Shown here in pieces: positions 17,848 through 26,328 of a stretch of 64,000 nt of DNA. The DNA is taken from positions 496,001-560,000 of the forward strand of contig OY969912.1 in the NCBI GenBank assembly GCA_963704505.1, written 5' to 3'. The DNA is from VRUE01 sp963704505 (GTDB lineage Bacteria; Actinomycetota; Thermoleophilia; Solirubrobacterales; 70-9). The notes beneath the pieces were generated by a model. It worked only from the letters and a program-made list of their open reading frames with translations, was not told the DNA's origin and did no database searches. The stretch's first letter is position 1. Each line of letters begins with the position of its first letter. The translations under genes were made by a program, and so were the position numbers.

Positions 17848-18949
17848 ACCCCGCGTGCGCCTCTTCCCACTCCCGGTATTCGTCGGTGAAGTAGCGGAGC
17901 CGGATCTTCTTGTACTCCGTGGAGGAGTACAGAGTCGCGCGGCCGTCGGGGCCGATCCCGCACTCCTCGGCAATCGAGTCGAGGATCGCGTCGCACTCCT
18001 CCTTCGAGCGGCCGTGGGCCATGGTGAAGACGCTGTAGGGCCAGTCGGCGTAGGTGGGCCGCTGGTAGCAGTGCGAGATGCCGCGGAATGAGGCCATCTG
18101 CCGGCCGGTCTCCATGATCTCTGCCTCCGGGACCTTCCAGACGCCCATGCCGTTGGCGGAGAAACCGGCCCGGCGATGGAAGAGGATCGCCGCGACGCGA
18201 CGCAGGATCTTGCGGTCGATCATCCCGCGCAGGTGCTCGAGCAGCTCGGGGGTCGACATCCCGACCTCTTCGGCGGCCGCGTCGTAGGGGCGTTCGGTCG
18301 CCTCCATCGGCCCCTGCAGGGCACGGATGACGGCGATGTCACGGTCGTCGTAGGGCTGGGCGTCGAGCTCGCGAGGGGGCGAGGCGTCGACGGCCGAGGA
18401 GAGCTCCTTGGTGCCCTTCTCCATCTCCAGGTTCATGTTGATCTTGAACAGGGTCAGGGTCGGCAGCTGGCGCATCGACTCGGCGCCGGCATCGCCCATC
18501 AGAACGTCGAGGGTCCCGGCCAGTCCGAGCTCGGAGTCGGGTGGCGTCGCGATCGTGAACCAGAGGTTGAAGTCGTGGGTCCGCAGGTAGTTGTGGGAGA
18601 CGCCGGGGTGCGCGTTGACCACGGCGGCCGCCCGCTGCGGATTCTCCGAGTCGACTTTCGCCGCCACCAGCATCGACTCGTAGCCCAGCGCACGGGTGTC
18701 GAAGATCGGCGTGATCTCGCGGATGATCCGCTCGTCGAGCAGGCGGCGGGTGCGGGTGAGGACATCGTCGAGCTCCATCTCCGCCTCCGAGGCGATCAGC
18801 GCAAAGGGCTCCGCGTCGAGCGGGAAGCTCGACTGCAGCAGGTTCATCAGCCGCTTGTCGGTCTCGTCGAGCGGGATCGCCGCGCCGTCCTTGCGGCTGC
18901 GCGCCTTCGACTGCGGGAGCTTCGCGGCGCCCGCTCCTACTGAAGCCAT
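17846..18949 (-). CDS. ahbAB: Fused two-domain siroheme decarboxylase-like protein (Lrp/AsnC fold)
   Basis: 367 residues made of two tandem Lrp/AsnC-like units, each a winged helix plus an alpha-beta domain. The first unit (about 25-180) contains HNYLRTHDFNLWFTIA; the second (about 200-360) contains HCYQRPTYADWPYSVFTMA. These are AhbA/NirD- and AhbB/NirL-type signatures, found as separate or fused chains that remove the acetate carboxyls of siroheme in the alternative heme or heme d1 routes. It sits between hemB and hemL and overlaps the hemB end by 13 bases. A purely regulatory role is less likely, because the DNA-binding helices are not preserved as in Lrp. Confidence 0.85.
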   Translation of the reverse strand: MASVGAGAAKLPQSKARSRKDGAAIPLDETDKRLMNLLQSSFPLDAEPFALIASEAEMELDDVLTRTRRLLDERIIREITPIFDTRALGYESMLVAAKVDSENPQRAAAVVNAHPGVSHNYLRTHDFNLWFTIATPPDSELGLAGTLDVLMGDAGAESMRQLPTLTLFKINMNLEMEKGTKELSSAVDASPPRELDAQPYDDRDIAVIRALQGPMEATERPYDAAAEEVGMSTPELLEHLRGMIDRKILRRVAAILFHRRAGFSANGMGVWKVPEAEIMETGRQMASFRGISHCYQRPTYADWPYSVFTMAHGRSKEECDAILDSIAEECGIGPDGRATLYSSTEYKKIRLRYFTDEYREWEEAHAG

Positions 18950-19908
18950 CCTGCCGCCTCCTTCGCGTAGTAGGTGACGATCGCGTCGGCGCCGGCTCGG
19001 CGGATCGAGGTGAGGGTCTCCAGGACCGCCGCGCGCTCGTCGATCCAGCCGTTGGCGGCGGCGGCCTTCAGCATCGAGTACTCGCCGGAGACGTGGTAGG
19101 CGGCGAGCGGGGCCCGGGTCGCGTCCTTGACCTGGCGCACGACGTCCAGATATGGGGTGGCGGGCTTGACCATCAGCATGTCGGCGCCCTCCTCAAGATC
19201 GAGTTCGGCCTCGCGCACCGCTTCGGCGGCGTTGGCCGGGTCCATCTGGTATCCGCGGCGGTCGCCGAACTCGGGGGTCGAGCCGGCCGCCTCGCGGAAG
19301 GGACCGTAGAAGGCGGAGGAGTACTTGGCGCTGTAGGCGAGGATCGAGACGGTGGAGTGGCCCTCCTCGTCGAGCTGGTGGCGGATCGTGCCGACCCGGC
19401 CGTCCATCATGTCGCTGGGCGCGACGACGTCGGCCCCCGCCTCGGCATGGGAGATCGCGGTTTTCGCGAGCAGCTCGACCGTGATGTCGTTGTCGACCTC
19501 GCCGTCGCGGATGAAACCGCAGTGGCCGTGCGAGGTGTACTCGCAGAGACACACGTCGGTGATCACCGTGAGGTCGGGGTGGGCCTCCTTCAGGGCCCGC
19601 ACCGCCATCTGGACGACGCCCTCGTCGTCGTAGGCGCCGGTGCCGGTCTCGTCCTTGGTCGAGGGAATGCCGAAGAGGAGGACCGCGCCGACCCCGAGCG
19701 TCGCCAGCTCGGTCGCCTCGGCGACCAGCTCCGAGATCGAGAACCGCTCGACCCCCGGCATCGCGTCGATCTCCTCGCGCACTCCCTCGCCGGCGACGAC
19801 GAAGGCGGGCTGGATCAGCTGCGAAGCCGAGAGCGAGGTCTCGCGCACGAGGCCGCGCAGGGCCTCGGTGCGTCGCAGGCGTCGCATGCGTGTTGCCGGG
19901 AAGGGCAT
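18937..19908 (-). CDS. hemB: Delta-aminolevulinic acid dehydratase (porphobilinogen synthase)
   Basis: 323 residues from ATG at 19908; the longer open frame upstream overlaps the divergent ABC gene and is not real. It condenses two 5-aminolevulinates into porphobilinogen. The zinc-site cysteines are in DVCLCEYTSHGHCG, and the Schiff-base lysines in ILAYSAKYSS and MLMVKPATPYLD. It heads the respiratory operon. Only 33 bases separate its ATG from the divergent ATG at 19942. Confidence 0.96.
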   Translation of the reverse strand: MPFPATRMRRLRRTEALRGLVRETSLSASQLIQPAFVVAGEGVREEIDAMPGVERFSISELVAEATELATLGVGAVLLFGIPSTKDETGTGAYDDEGVVQMAVRALKEAHPDLTVITDVCLCEYTSHGHCGFIRDGEVDNDITVELLAKTAISHAEAGADVVAPSDMMDGRVGTIRHQLDEEGHSTVSILAYSAKYSSAFYGPFREAAGSTPEFGDRRGYQMDPANAAEAVREAELDLEEGADMLMVKPATPYLDVVRQVKDATRAPLAAYHVSGEYSMLKAAAANGWIDERAAVLETLTSIRRAGADAIVTYYAKEAAGWLQ

Positions 19909-19941
19909 CACGACGATTCTAGGCCGAGTAGCTTTTCGCCG

Positions 19942-20673
19942 ATGGAGGCCCCGGCGACAGCGGCGCTCGAGGCGCGAGCGTTGGTGAAGAATTTCGGGGA
20001 GCGCGAGGCCCTGCGGGGCGTCGGCTTCAGCGTCGCCCCGGGCGAGCTGCTGGCCGTGATCGGGCCCAACGGCGCCGGCAAGACCACGCTGCTCTCGATC
20101 CTCGCCGGCGTCACCCGGCCCGACGGGGGCGAGGTCTCGCTGCCGGCGGGCGATGTCGGCTGGGTTCCCCAGCAGGCCGCCCTCTACCGCCGGCTCACGG
20201 TGGAGGAGAACCTGCTGCTCTTCGCCCGCCTGGAGGGGCATCCGGAGCCGCGGTCCTCGGTCGAGGAGATGCTCGAGCTGACCGGGCTGGACGGGCGGCG
20301 GGGCGACGCGGTCGCCCGACTCTCCGGCGGCAACCAGCAGCGGATCAACATCGCGATCGGCCTCCTCTCCAAGCCGCTCGTGCTGCTGCTCGACGAGCCC
20401 AGCGTCGGCCTCGATCCGCGGCAGCGGGCACGGCTCTGGGAGTTCGTCGCCGGCCTCGCCGCTGAGCGCGGGACGACAGTCATCTTCACCACGCACGACA
20501 TCCAGGAGGCAGAGCGCTACGGCGGCCGCCTGCTGGTCCTCGCCGACGGCGAGAGCCTCTTCGACGGCTCACCGGAGCAGCTGCGCGAGGTCGTGCGCAG
20601 CGAGGCACCCGGGGCGGCGAACCGCGACTTCGAGACCGCCTTCGTCGCCTTCCTGCAGTACCGGGGGCATTAG
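19942..20673 (+). CDS. ABC transporter ATP-binding protein
   Basis: 243 residues. Walker A GPNGAGKTT, Q-loop WVPQQ, signature LSGGNQQR, Walker B VLLLDEPSVGLDP and the switch histidine in FTTHD are all present. The subfamily is that of drug/Nod-factor-type exporters paired with an ABC-2 permease, here the next gene five bases on. The substrate cannot be deduced. The start is fixed at ATG 19942, since longer forms overlap hemB. Confidence 0.92.
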   Translation: MEAPATAALEARALVKNFGEREALRGVGFSVAPGELLAVIGPNGAGKTTLLSILAGVTRPDGGEVSLPAGDVGWVPQQAALYRRLTVEENLLLFARLEGHPEPRSSVEEMLELTGLDGRRGDAVARLSGGNQQRINIAIGLLSKPLVLLLDEPSVGLDPRQRARLWEFVAGLAAERGTTVIFTTHDIQEAERYGGRLLVLADGESLFDGSPEQLREVVRSEAPGAANRDFETAFVAFLQYRGH

Positions 20674-20677
20674 GTCG

Positions 20678-22030
20678 GTGCGCTGGCTGCTGCTCAAGGA
20701 CCTGCAGATCCTGCGGCGTTCGCCGCTGCAGGCGGTGCTGCTGGTCGCCTACCCGATCCTGATCGCGGTGCTGGTCGGGTTGGCGATATCCCCCGACTCG
20801 AGCAAGCCGAGGATCGCCTTCCTGAATGAAATCCCCAGCGAAAGCCGGGTCACGGTCGGCGGCGCGCAGCTGCCGGCGATCGGGGTCGAAGGGAGAATCT
20901 GCCGGCGGGTCGAGTGCGTCCGTGTGAAGGACCGCGCCGAAGCCGAAGACGAGGTCGGCTCCGGCGACGCGCTCGCGGCTCTGATCCTGCCCGCCGACCT
21001 GGTCGACCAGATCAACTCGCTCTCGACCCTGACCCCCGGCTCGCCGAAGGTCGAAGTCCTGGTCAACGAGGAGAACCCCCTGAAGGCGCAGGCGGTCGAC
21101 GATCGGGTCAGCGCGCTGCTGGCCCAGGCCAACCTGCTCGTCGCCCGGCGGATCGCCGGCGAAGGAAGCAAATTCCTCGACCTCCTGATCAAGGGAGGCG
21201 AATACTCGGTCGTCGGTCAGTCGATCGAAATCCTCGGCCTCGAAAACACCGCCAGGATCCTCACCGCGATCCGCCCCTCCCTGCCCGACGGCCCCCTGCG
21301 CGACTCGCTCGACCGGGTGATTCGCTTCGCCGCCCTGTCCGGTGAAAACCTCGACGTCGCCAAGCCGCTTCTCGACCGGCTAGCCCAGCCGATCGAGGTC
21401 GAAAAGCAGGTGCTGGACGGGTCCTCGCCGCCGCTCGACGTCTTCGCGATCGCGGTCGCCGCAACCCTGACGCTGGCCTTCGTCACCGTCCTCCTGGTCG
21501 CCGGCTCGCTGGCGCTCGAGCGGGAGGAGAACGCCTTCCCCCGGCTGACCCGCAGCCTCGTCTCCCCCACCGCTCTGCTCGGTGAGAAGGTGGTCCTCGG
21601 AGTCGGAGTCGGCCTGCTGGTGACGCTCCTGATGCTCGCCGGGCTGCAGGTGTTCGTCCCCCTGCACTGGAGCCGGGCCGGCCTCTGGCTGCTGGCGATC
21701 CTCTTCGGGGGCGCTGCCCTCGGAGCGGCGGGCGCGGCCCTCGGAGCGGCGGCGCGAGAGGTCCGCGCGGTGTCGCTGCTCGCCTTCATGGTGACCCTGC
21801 CGATCGCCTTCCTCTCGCTGGTCCCCTCCGGGGCGGTCGGCGAGGGCCTCTACGACGCGATCAAAATCGTCGTCGCCCTCTTCCCCTTCAAGCCGGCACT
21901 CGACGCGATGAGCGCGGCGCTCGACCCGGCGGGCGGAGGGATCGGCGGGCCGCTGGCGCACCTGGCGATTCTCGCGGTCGCCTACGGGTTGATCGCCCGG
22001 CTCTCCCTGCGCAGGTTCGCGGCCGTCTAA
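20678..22030 (+). CDS. ABC-2 type transporter permease
   Basis: 450 residues, GTG start. It has the ABC-2 exporter layout: an N-terminal helix (LQAVLLVAYPILIAVLVGLAI), a large outer domain of about 200 residues, then five or six helices (AIAVAATLTLAFVTVLLVAGSLALEREENAFPRL onwards). The EREENAFPRL loop after the second helix is characteristic. Together with the preceding ATPase it should form a homodimeric exporter. Substrate unknown. Confidence 0.88.
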   Translation: MRWLLLKDLQILRRSPLQAVLLVAYPILIAVLVGLAISPDSSKPRIAFLNEIPSESRVTVGGAQLPAIGVEGRICRRVECVRVKDRAEAEDEVGSGDALAALILPADLVDQINSLSTLTPGSPKVEVLVNEENPLKAQAVDDRVSALLAQANLLVARRIAGEGSKFLDLLIKGGEYSVVGQSIEILGLENTARILTAIRPSLPDGPLRDSLDRVIRFAALSGENLDVAKPLLDRLAQPIEVEKQVLDGSSPPLDVFAIAVAATLTLAFVTVLLVAGSLALEREENAFPRLTRSLVSPTALLGEKVVLGVGVGLLVTLLMLAGLQVFVPLHWSRAGLWLLAILFGGAALGAAGAALGAAAREVRAVSLLAFMVTLPIAFLSLVPSGAVGEGLYDAIKIVVALFPFKPALDAMSAALDPAGGGIGGPLAHLAILAVAYGLIARLSLRRFAAV

Positions 22031-22039
22031 GGTCAGCGC

Positions 22040-22810
22040 ATGAGGGTCCTCTTCATCGGCGACGTCGTCGGCGGCGCCGGGCGGCGGGGACTGGCAGCCG
22101 CGATGCCAGGGCTGCGGGAACGTCACTCCCCGGACCTCGTGATCGTCAACGGCGAGAACTCCGCCGGTGGGGTCGGCATCACCGAGAAGACCGCGAGGTC
22201 GATCTTCGAGGCGGGGGTCGACGTGATCACCACCGGCAACCACGTCTACCGTCACCGCGAGGTCTACGCGTACCTCGACAACACCGACCGCGTCATCCGT
22301 CCCGCCAACTACGGACACTCCAACCCCGGGCGCGGCCACACCGTCGTCGAGGCGGGCGGCATGCGAGTCGGGGTGATCAACCTCAGCGGCGCCGTCGGCC
22401 TCCAGGTCGCGCGGCTGCCGTTCCACGAGGTCGACGCGATCCTCGAGCGGATCGAGGCCGACTGCATCGTCGTCGACTTCCACGCAGAGGTGACCAGCGA
22501 GAAGGTCGCGATGGGCTGGTATCTCGACGGCCGGGTGGCGGCCGTCCTCGGCACCCACACGCATGTGCCGACCGCCGACGCGCGGGTGCTGCCCGAGGGG
22601 ACCGCCTTCATCACCGACGTCGGCATGACCGGCTCGCGCACGAGCGTTCTCGGCGTCAAACCCGAGCAGGCAGTGCAGGCCCTGGTCAGGCAGATGCCGG
22701 TCCGCTTCGAGACCGCGGAGGAGGACGTCTGGGTCATGGGCGCGCTGGTCGAGGTCAACCCGGACGGGCGGGCTGGCTCGATCGAGCAGGTGATGGTCCC
22801 CGCTCCGTAG
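22040..22810 (+). CDS. ymdB: YmdB-family metallophosphoesterase (TIGR00282)
   Basis: 256 residues. Visible are LFIGDVVGGAGR, VNGENSAGGVGIT, TTGNHVYRHRE, VVDFHAEVTSEK, GTHTHVPTADAR and DVGMTGSRTSVLG, which carry the metal ligands of the YmdB family. Bacillus YmdB hydrolyses 2',3'-cyclic nucleotides and affects biofilm and motility decisions. It lies nine bases after the ABC permease. Its 3' end overlaps the convergent glycosyltransferase gene by 56 bases. Confidence 0.93.
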   Translation: MRVLFIGDVVGGAGRRGLAAAMPGLRERHSPDLVIVNGENSAGGVGITEKTARSIFEAGVDVITTGNHVYRHREVYAYLDNTDRVIRPANYGHSNPGRGHTVVEAGGMRVGVINLSGAVGLQVARLPFHEVDAILERIEADCIVVDFHAEVTSEKVAMGWYLDGRVAAVLGTHTHVPTADARVLPEGTAFITDVGMTGSRTSVLGVKPEQAVQALVRQMPVRFETAEEDVWVMGALVEVNPDGRAGSIEQVMVPAP

Positions 22811-24371
22811 CGGTGGCCATCGCCACCAGCAGCAAGGGGTAGAACCAGACGATGTACAGGTAGAACCAGTGCTGGGCGGTGAGCTGAATGCCGATGATCA
22901 GCGCGGCGCCGAGGGCGGCGACCTGGGTCAGGGTCTTGTCCCGGGGACGGAAGGCGAGGGCAAGCGAGGCGAGGCCGACGGCGGCGAGGATCGTCAGCCG
23001 CAGCGGCTCGAGCCCGACCTGGCCCCAGATGCTGAAGGGGGAGTCACGGTCGGCCTGGTAGGTGATCGTGCGTTCGTAGAACGTGTGCAGGCCGGGGTTG
23101 ATGGCGGGCCAGGCCATGACGACGATCGTCACCAGGGTGAAGCCGAGGATGAACTTCAAGAGTGATCGGGAGGGCGCGGTGTCAGCACCCTCGGGACGAA
23201 GCTCCCCTTCGACCCGTGGCTTGTACGTGAGCAGCATCGGGACGAGTAGGGCGGGGACGAACTTCGCGAAGGTGGCGAGGGCCGCCATCGACCCGCGGAG
23301 CATCGGTCTGGAGAGAGCCAGGAGGACGGCGATCAGGAAGACCGAGACCAGGGCATCGTTGGAGTTCGACTCGAGGACGTAGGCGGTGTAGGGGTAGGCG
23401 GCCCAGCCGAAGGCGAGGGTGGCCGCCAGCTTGCGGCCTTCGGGGCCGGGCCGGATCCGATAGCCGAGCAGGATCAGCAGGCCGAAGGCGACGACGTCGA
23501 AGGCGACCGAGGCGCCGTGGGCAGCGGGCAGGTCATCCCACGAGCCCGACCAGGGCCAGATCCGCTCGAAGGGGACGTAGGCGTAGTAGTTGACCGGGCC
23601 GTAGGTGTCGCCCTGGGAGATGTCTTCGGGGAAGTTGTCGTAGATCGGTTCGCCGTGGGCGATGCGGTCGGCGCCGACGACGCCGGCGTAGCCGACGTCG
23701 ATCGCGCCGGAATCGGCCATGTTGAGCCCGATCCGCAGGCCCATCAGGAAGAGCGCCGCGACGATCAGCCAGCTCGCCCGCCAGACCGGCCGGATCCCTG
23801 ACCCGAAGCCGCGCACCCCGATCCAGGCGCAGCGGACGAGCAGGTAGGTCAGCAACGGGTACACCAACGGCACCGAGACGCCGATCTCGGCCCGGTTGAA
23901 GAAGAAGTGCGAGACGCCGAAGCCGAGCAGGACGAGCAGGTCGAGGTTGGCGGCCCGCCGCAGTCGCCGCCAGTCGACGAGCCCGATCAGGAAGAGAGCG
24001 CAGATCGGCAGGAAGACGTATGGGGCGTTGAGCTTGTGGCCGAAGGCGCCCGAGTACCCGCGCGCCATCTTCCAGGTCACCTGGTACCCGGTCCAGGACT
24101 CGCGGACCATGCCGGTCGCCGGGTCGACGAGCGCCAGCGCGACCTCGTCGCCGTCGGCGAAGTAGGCCACCTCCCAGTTGCCGTCGACGAAGTGGGCGCT
24201 GGAGCTGAGTCCGTGGTTCTCGCGGCGCTCTTCGACGACCTTGGAGTCGCGGTCGGCGGCGCGGGTCGCCTGCGCCTCGCTGATCCGAGACGGGCTCGGG
24301 TCGGCGGCCGCATGAGCCGGCGTTGCCGCCACCAGCACCGCGGCCGCGAGGGCGGCGGCGCGGCCCCTCAC
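22755..24371 (-). CDS. Membrane glycosyltransferase (GT87/DUF2029-like) with secreted N-terminal segment
   Basis: About 538 residues from GTG 24371, which overlaps the repaired stop of the upstream phosphodiesterase (GTGA). An N-terminal signal (AALAAAVLVAATPAHA) and an extracellular segment of about 100 residues precede about ten hydrophobic helices. The first outer loop contains DRIAHGEPIYDNFPEDISQGDTYGP, like the aspartate-bearing loops of polyprenyl-phosphate-sugar-dependent transferases. Probably transfers mannose-like sugars outside the membrane; substrate unknown. Confidence 0.7.
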   Translation of the reverse strand: MRGRAAALAAAVLVAATPAHAAADPSPSRISEAQATRAADRDSKVVEERRENHGLSSSAHFVDGNWEVAYFADGDEVALALVDPATGMVRESWTGYQVTWKMARGYSGAFGHKLNAPYVFLPICALFLIGLVDWRRLRRAANLDLLVLLGFGVSHFFFNRAEIGVSVPLVYPLLTYLLVRCAWIGVRGFGSGIRPVWRASWLIVAALFLMGLRIGLNMADSGAIDVGYAGVVGADRIAHGEPIYDNFPEDISQGDTYGPVNYYAYVPFERIWPWSGSWDDLPAAHGASVAFDVVAFGLLILLGYRIRPGPEGRKLAATLAFGWAAYPYTAYVLESNSNDALVSVFLIAVLLALSRPMLRGSMAALATFAKFVPALLVPMLLTYKPRVEGELRPEGADTAPSRSLLKFILGFTLVTIVVMAWPAINPGLHTFYERTITYQADRDSPFSIWGQVGLEPLRLTILAAVGLASLALAFRPRDKTLTQVAALGAALIIGIQLTAQHWFYLYIVWFYPLLLVAMATATERGPSPARSSQPARPG

Positions 24372-25833
24372 GCGCCGAAGTGGTCGAGGACGACCGGGGC
24401 GATATCGCGAAGCGCCCACTGCGCCCGCTCGTCGGCTGATTCGGGACCGCAGCCGACGAAGAGAAGAGGGCCGAGGCTGTCGCCGCGGTGCAGGGCGCCG
24501 TGGCTGCCGCCGCCGGCGTGGCTGACACCCCCCAGTCGAGCGCCTCATAGCCGGTCAGCAGCGAGACGACGAAGTCGCCGGCGTGAGGCGAGGTGAGGGC
24601 GGCGTGGAGCCGGGCCAGAGGGTCCGGATATTCCTCCGATGTGAGCACGCCGTCCTCGATCGTCGCCTCGATCGCGGCGAGGTCGCCGCGAAGCTCCCAG
24701 CTGCCCCCGCGCAGGTCGGCAACCTTTTCGCCGGGCTTGAACCAGAGCCGGCTTCCGCGCCGCTCGACGACCGCCTCCTCCCCTTCCATCCAACAGACCA
24801 GGTCGGTGCCTTCGATCTCGACCAGCCGCTCCCTGACCCGGTCGCGATCGGCCCGTTCACCCTCGCCGTCGAGCAGGTAGACATGGGCGGCGCGGCCGGT
24901 CGGGCTGACCGCGAGCTGGGCCAGCTCCGGGCGATCGTCGGAGGGCGCCAGGACCGACCAGTGCCGGGCGAGGAGGTCGGCCAGCGGCAGGCCTCGGTGA
25001 ACGTCGGTCTGCGCGTGGTCGGCGACCAGGATCAGCGCGTGCCGCTCGAGGAAGCTGTCGATGCCGCCCCCCGCCTCGACCAGCGTCGTCATGCACTCGT
25101 CGGCGCGGGCGATCGACTCGACCGTCGCTTCCGGCCCGTGGCGGTGCGAGTAGTTGTCGTTGTCGGCGAGCGAGAAGAGCATGAAGTCGAACGCGTCGTC
25201 GCGGACCAGCTCGGCAGCGCAGCAGGCCGAGTACGGGTCGCGGCCGCCGGGGATCGAGGTCGACTTGCAGGGAACCTCGCGGCTCGCGTAGAGGTCGCCG
25301 TAGAAGAGCTCCTTCGGGCCGTACGTGTGGTGGCGAAACTTCAGCCTGCTGACGTCGACCGCGCGGCCGAGCAGCCCGTCGAGCGAGACCTGATGGCGGT
25401 GGCGGCCGCGGTAGATCAGGAACGGCGTGCAGGCGGTGCGGGCGCCGGCGTCGTCGAGGCTCTCGAACAGGGTGTCGACATCGGGGTTTAGGTGGGCCAG
25501 GTTCATGTTGTAGACGAGGTCGTAGAGGGCACGGAAGACGCCGACGGCTCGGGTCGCGTCGAGCGAGGAGCCGTACTCGACATAGCGCCGCTCGAGTCGG
25601 TGAAACCAGTTCATGCCGCTGATCCAGTGCTGGTCGCCTCCGGTCCCCGTGACGATCTCGGCGCAGGCGACCGGGGTCACCGAGGGGAAGCTCGAGACGC
25701 AGTCGGGAATCAGGACCCCGCGGTCCAGCAGCGAGCCGAGGGTCGGCGCGCGCCCCTCCTCGACCGCACGCAGGAGCATGTCCGTTCGTAGCGAGTCGAC
25801 GTAGGTGAGGACGAGCTTCTTCGCGTCAGGCAT
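24368..25833 (-). pseudogene. Alkaline-phosphatase/nucleotide-pyrophosphatase family protein with a one-base deletion
   Basis: The first 430 or so residues are an intact type I phosphodiesterase fold: VLTYVDSLRTDMLL with the metal-binding aspartate, FPSVTPVACAEIVTG with the nucleophile threonine region, LADNDNYSHRHGP and LILVADHAQTD. At 24528-24533 a run of six C (G on the coding strand) breaks the frame. A seventh restores GGVSHAGGGSHGALHRGDSL, the expected C-terminal metal motif, and a stop at 24368 that overlaps the next start. The shifted open frame otherwise runs antisense-like to 23533. Homopolymer sequencing error is the likely cause. Confidence 0.8.
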
Positions 25834-25867
25834 GGCCCGACGAATGATCCTTGACCGCGCCCGCCGG

Positions 25868-26272
25868 CTAGCGCAGCACGCGCAGGCCGGCGTGTTTGCG
25901 CTGCGAGCGGCGGTGGCGGGAAATGCCGAGCCAGGCCAGCGCGAGAACGACGAGGACGATCGCCGGCGGCAGGAAGAAGGCGAGGACGGCGACGAATAGC
26001 GCGGCGAGGGCGACGAAGAAGCCGATCGCGCCGCCTCGGCTTCCCTCTCTGCGGCCGGCGCCGGAGACCAGGTCGCTGATCACGATGCAGGCCCCGACGG
26101 CGCCGATCAGGGAAATCAAAGCGGAGACCGGGCCGTCGATCAGGAATCCGGCGATCAAGCCGATCACGGCCGCGAGGATCGTCATCCGGCCGCGGGCCGA
26201 CCCGTGCGTTCCGGTGGTCCCGGCGAGCATCCCGATCGCGATGCCGACACCAAGCTCTTTGAGAATGTCCAC
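25868..26272 (-). CDS. Small polytopic membrane protein, function unknown
   Basis: About 134 residues from a GTG at 26272; a start at 26317 is possible. Four hydrophobic segments are visible (MTILAAVIGLIAGFLI, ALISLIGAVGACIVISDLV, AIGFFVALAALFVAVLAFFL, AIVLVVLALAWLGI) with a basic cytoplasmic tail. A glycine-rich stretch and the GRR turn between helices 2 and 3 recall small membrane-envelope proteins. It sits 34 bases before the phosphodiesterase gene on the same strand. No family recognised. Confidence 0.65.
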   Translation of the reverse strand: MDILKELGVGIAIGMLAGTTGTHGSARGRMTILAAVIGLIAGFLIDGPVSALISLIGAVGACIVISDLVSGAGRREGSRGGAIGFFVALAALFVAVLAFFLPPAIVLVVLALAWLGISRHRRSQRKHAGLRVLR

Positions 26273-26328
26273 GTGCGAAAACCTAACCGGCCGGGCACGC
26301 CGACGTCGATCCGCCACACTTGTCGACG

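Noticed and set aside
17588..17996. Short open frames covering the inverted-repeat element
   Set aside because: They read through hemL and the decarboxylase gene in wrong frames and have no recognisable content.
26266..26281. Second parS-like sequence (TCCACGTGCGAAA)
   Set aside because: Only the CACGTG centre and a few flanking bases match; at least three mismatches to the core.
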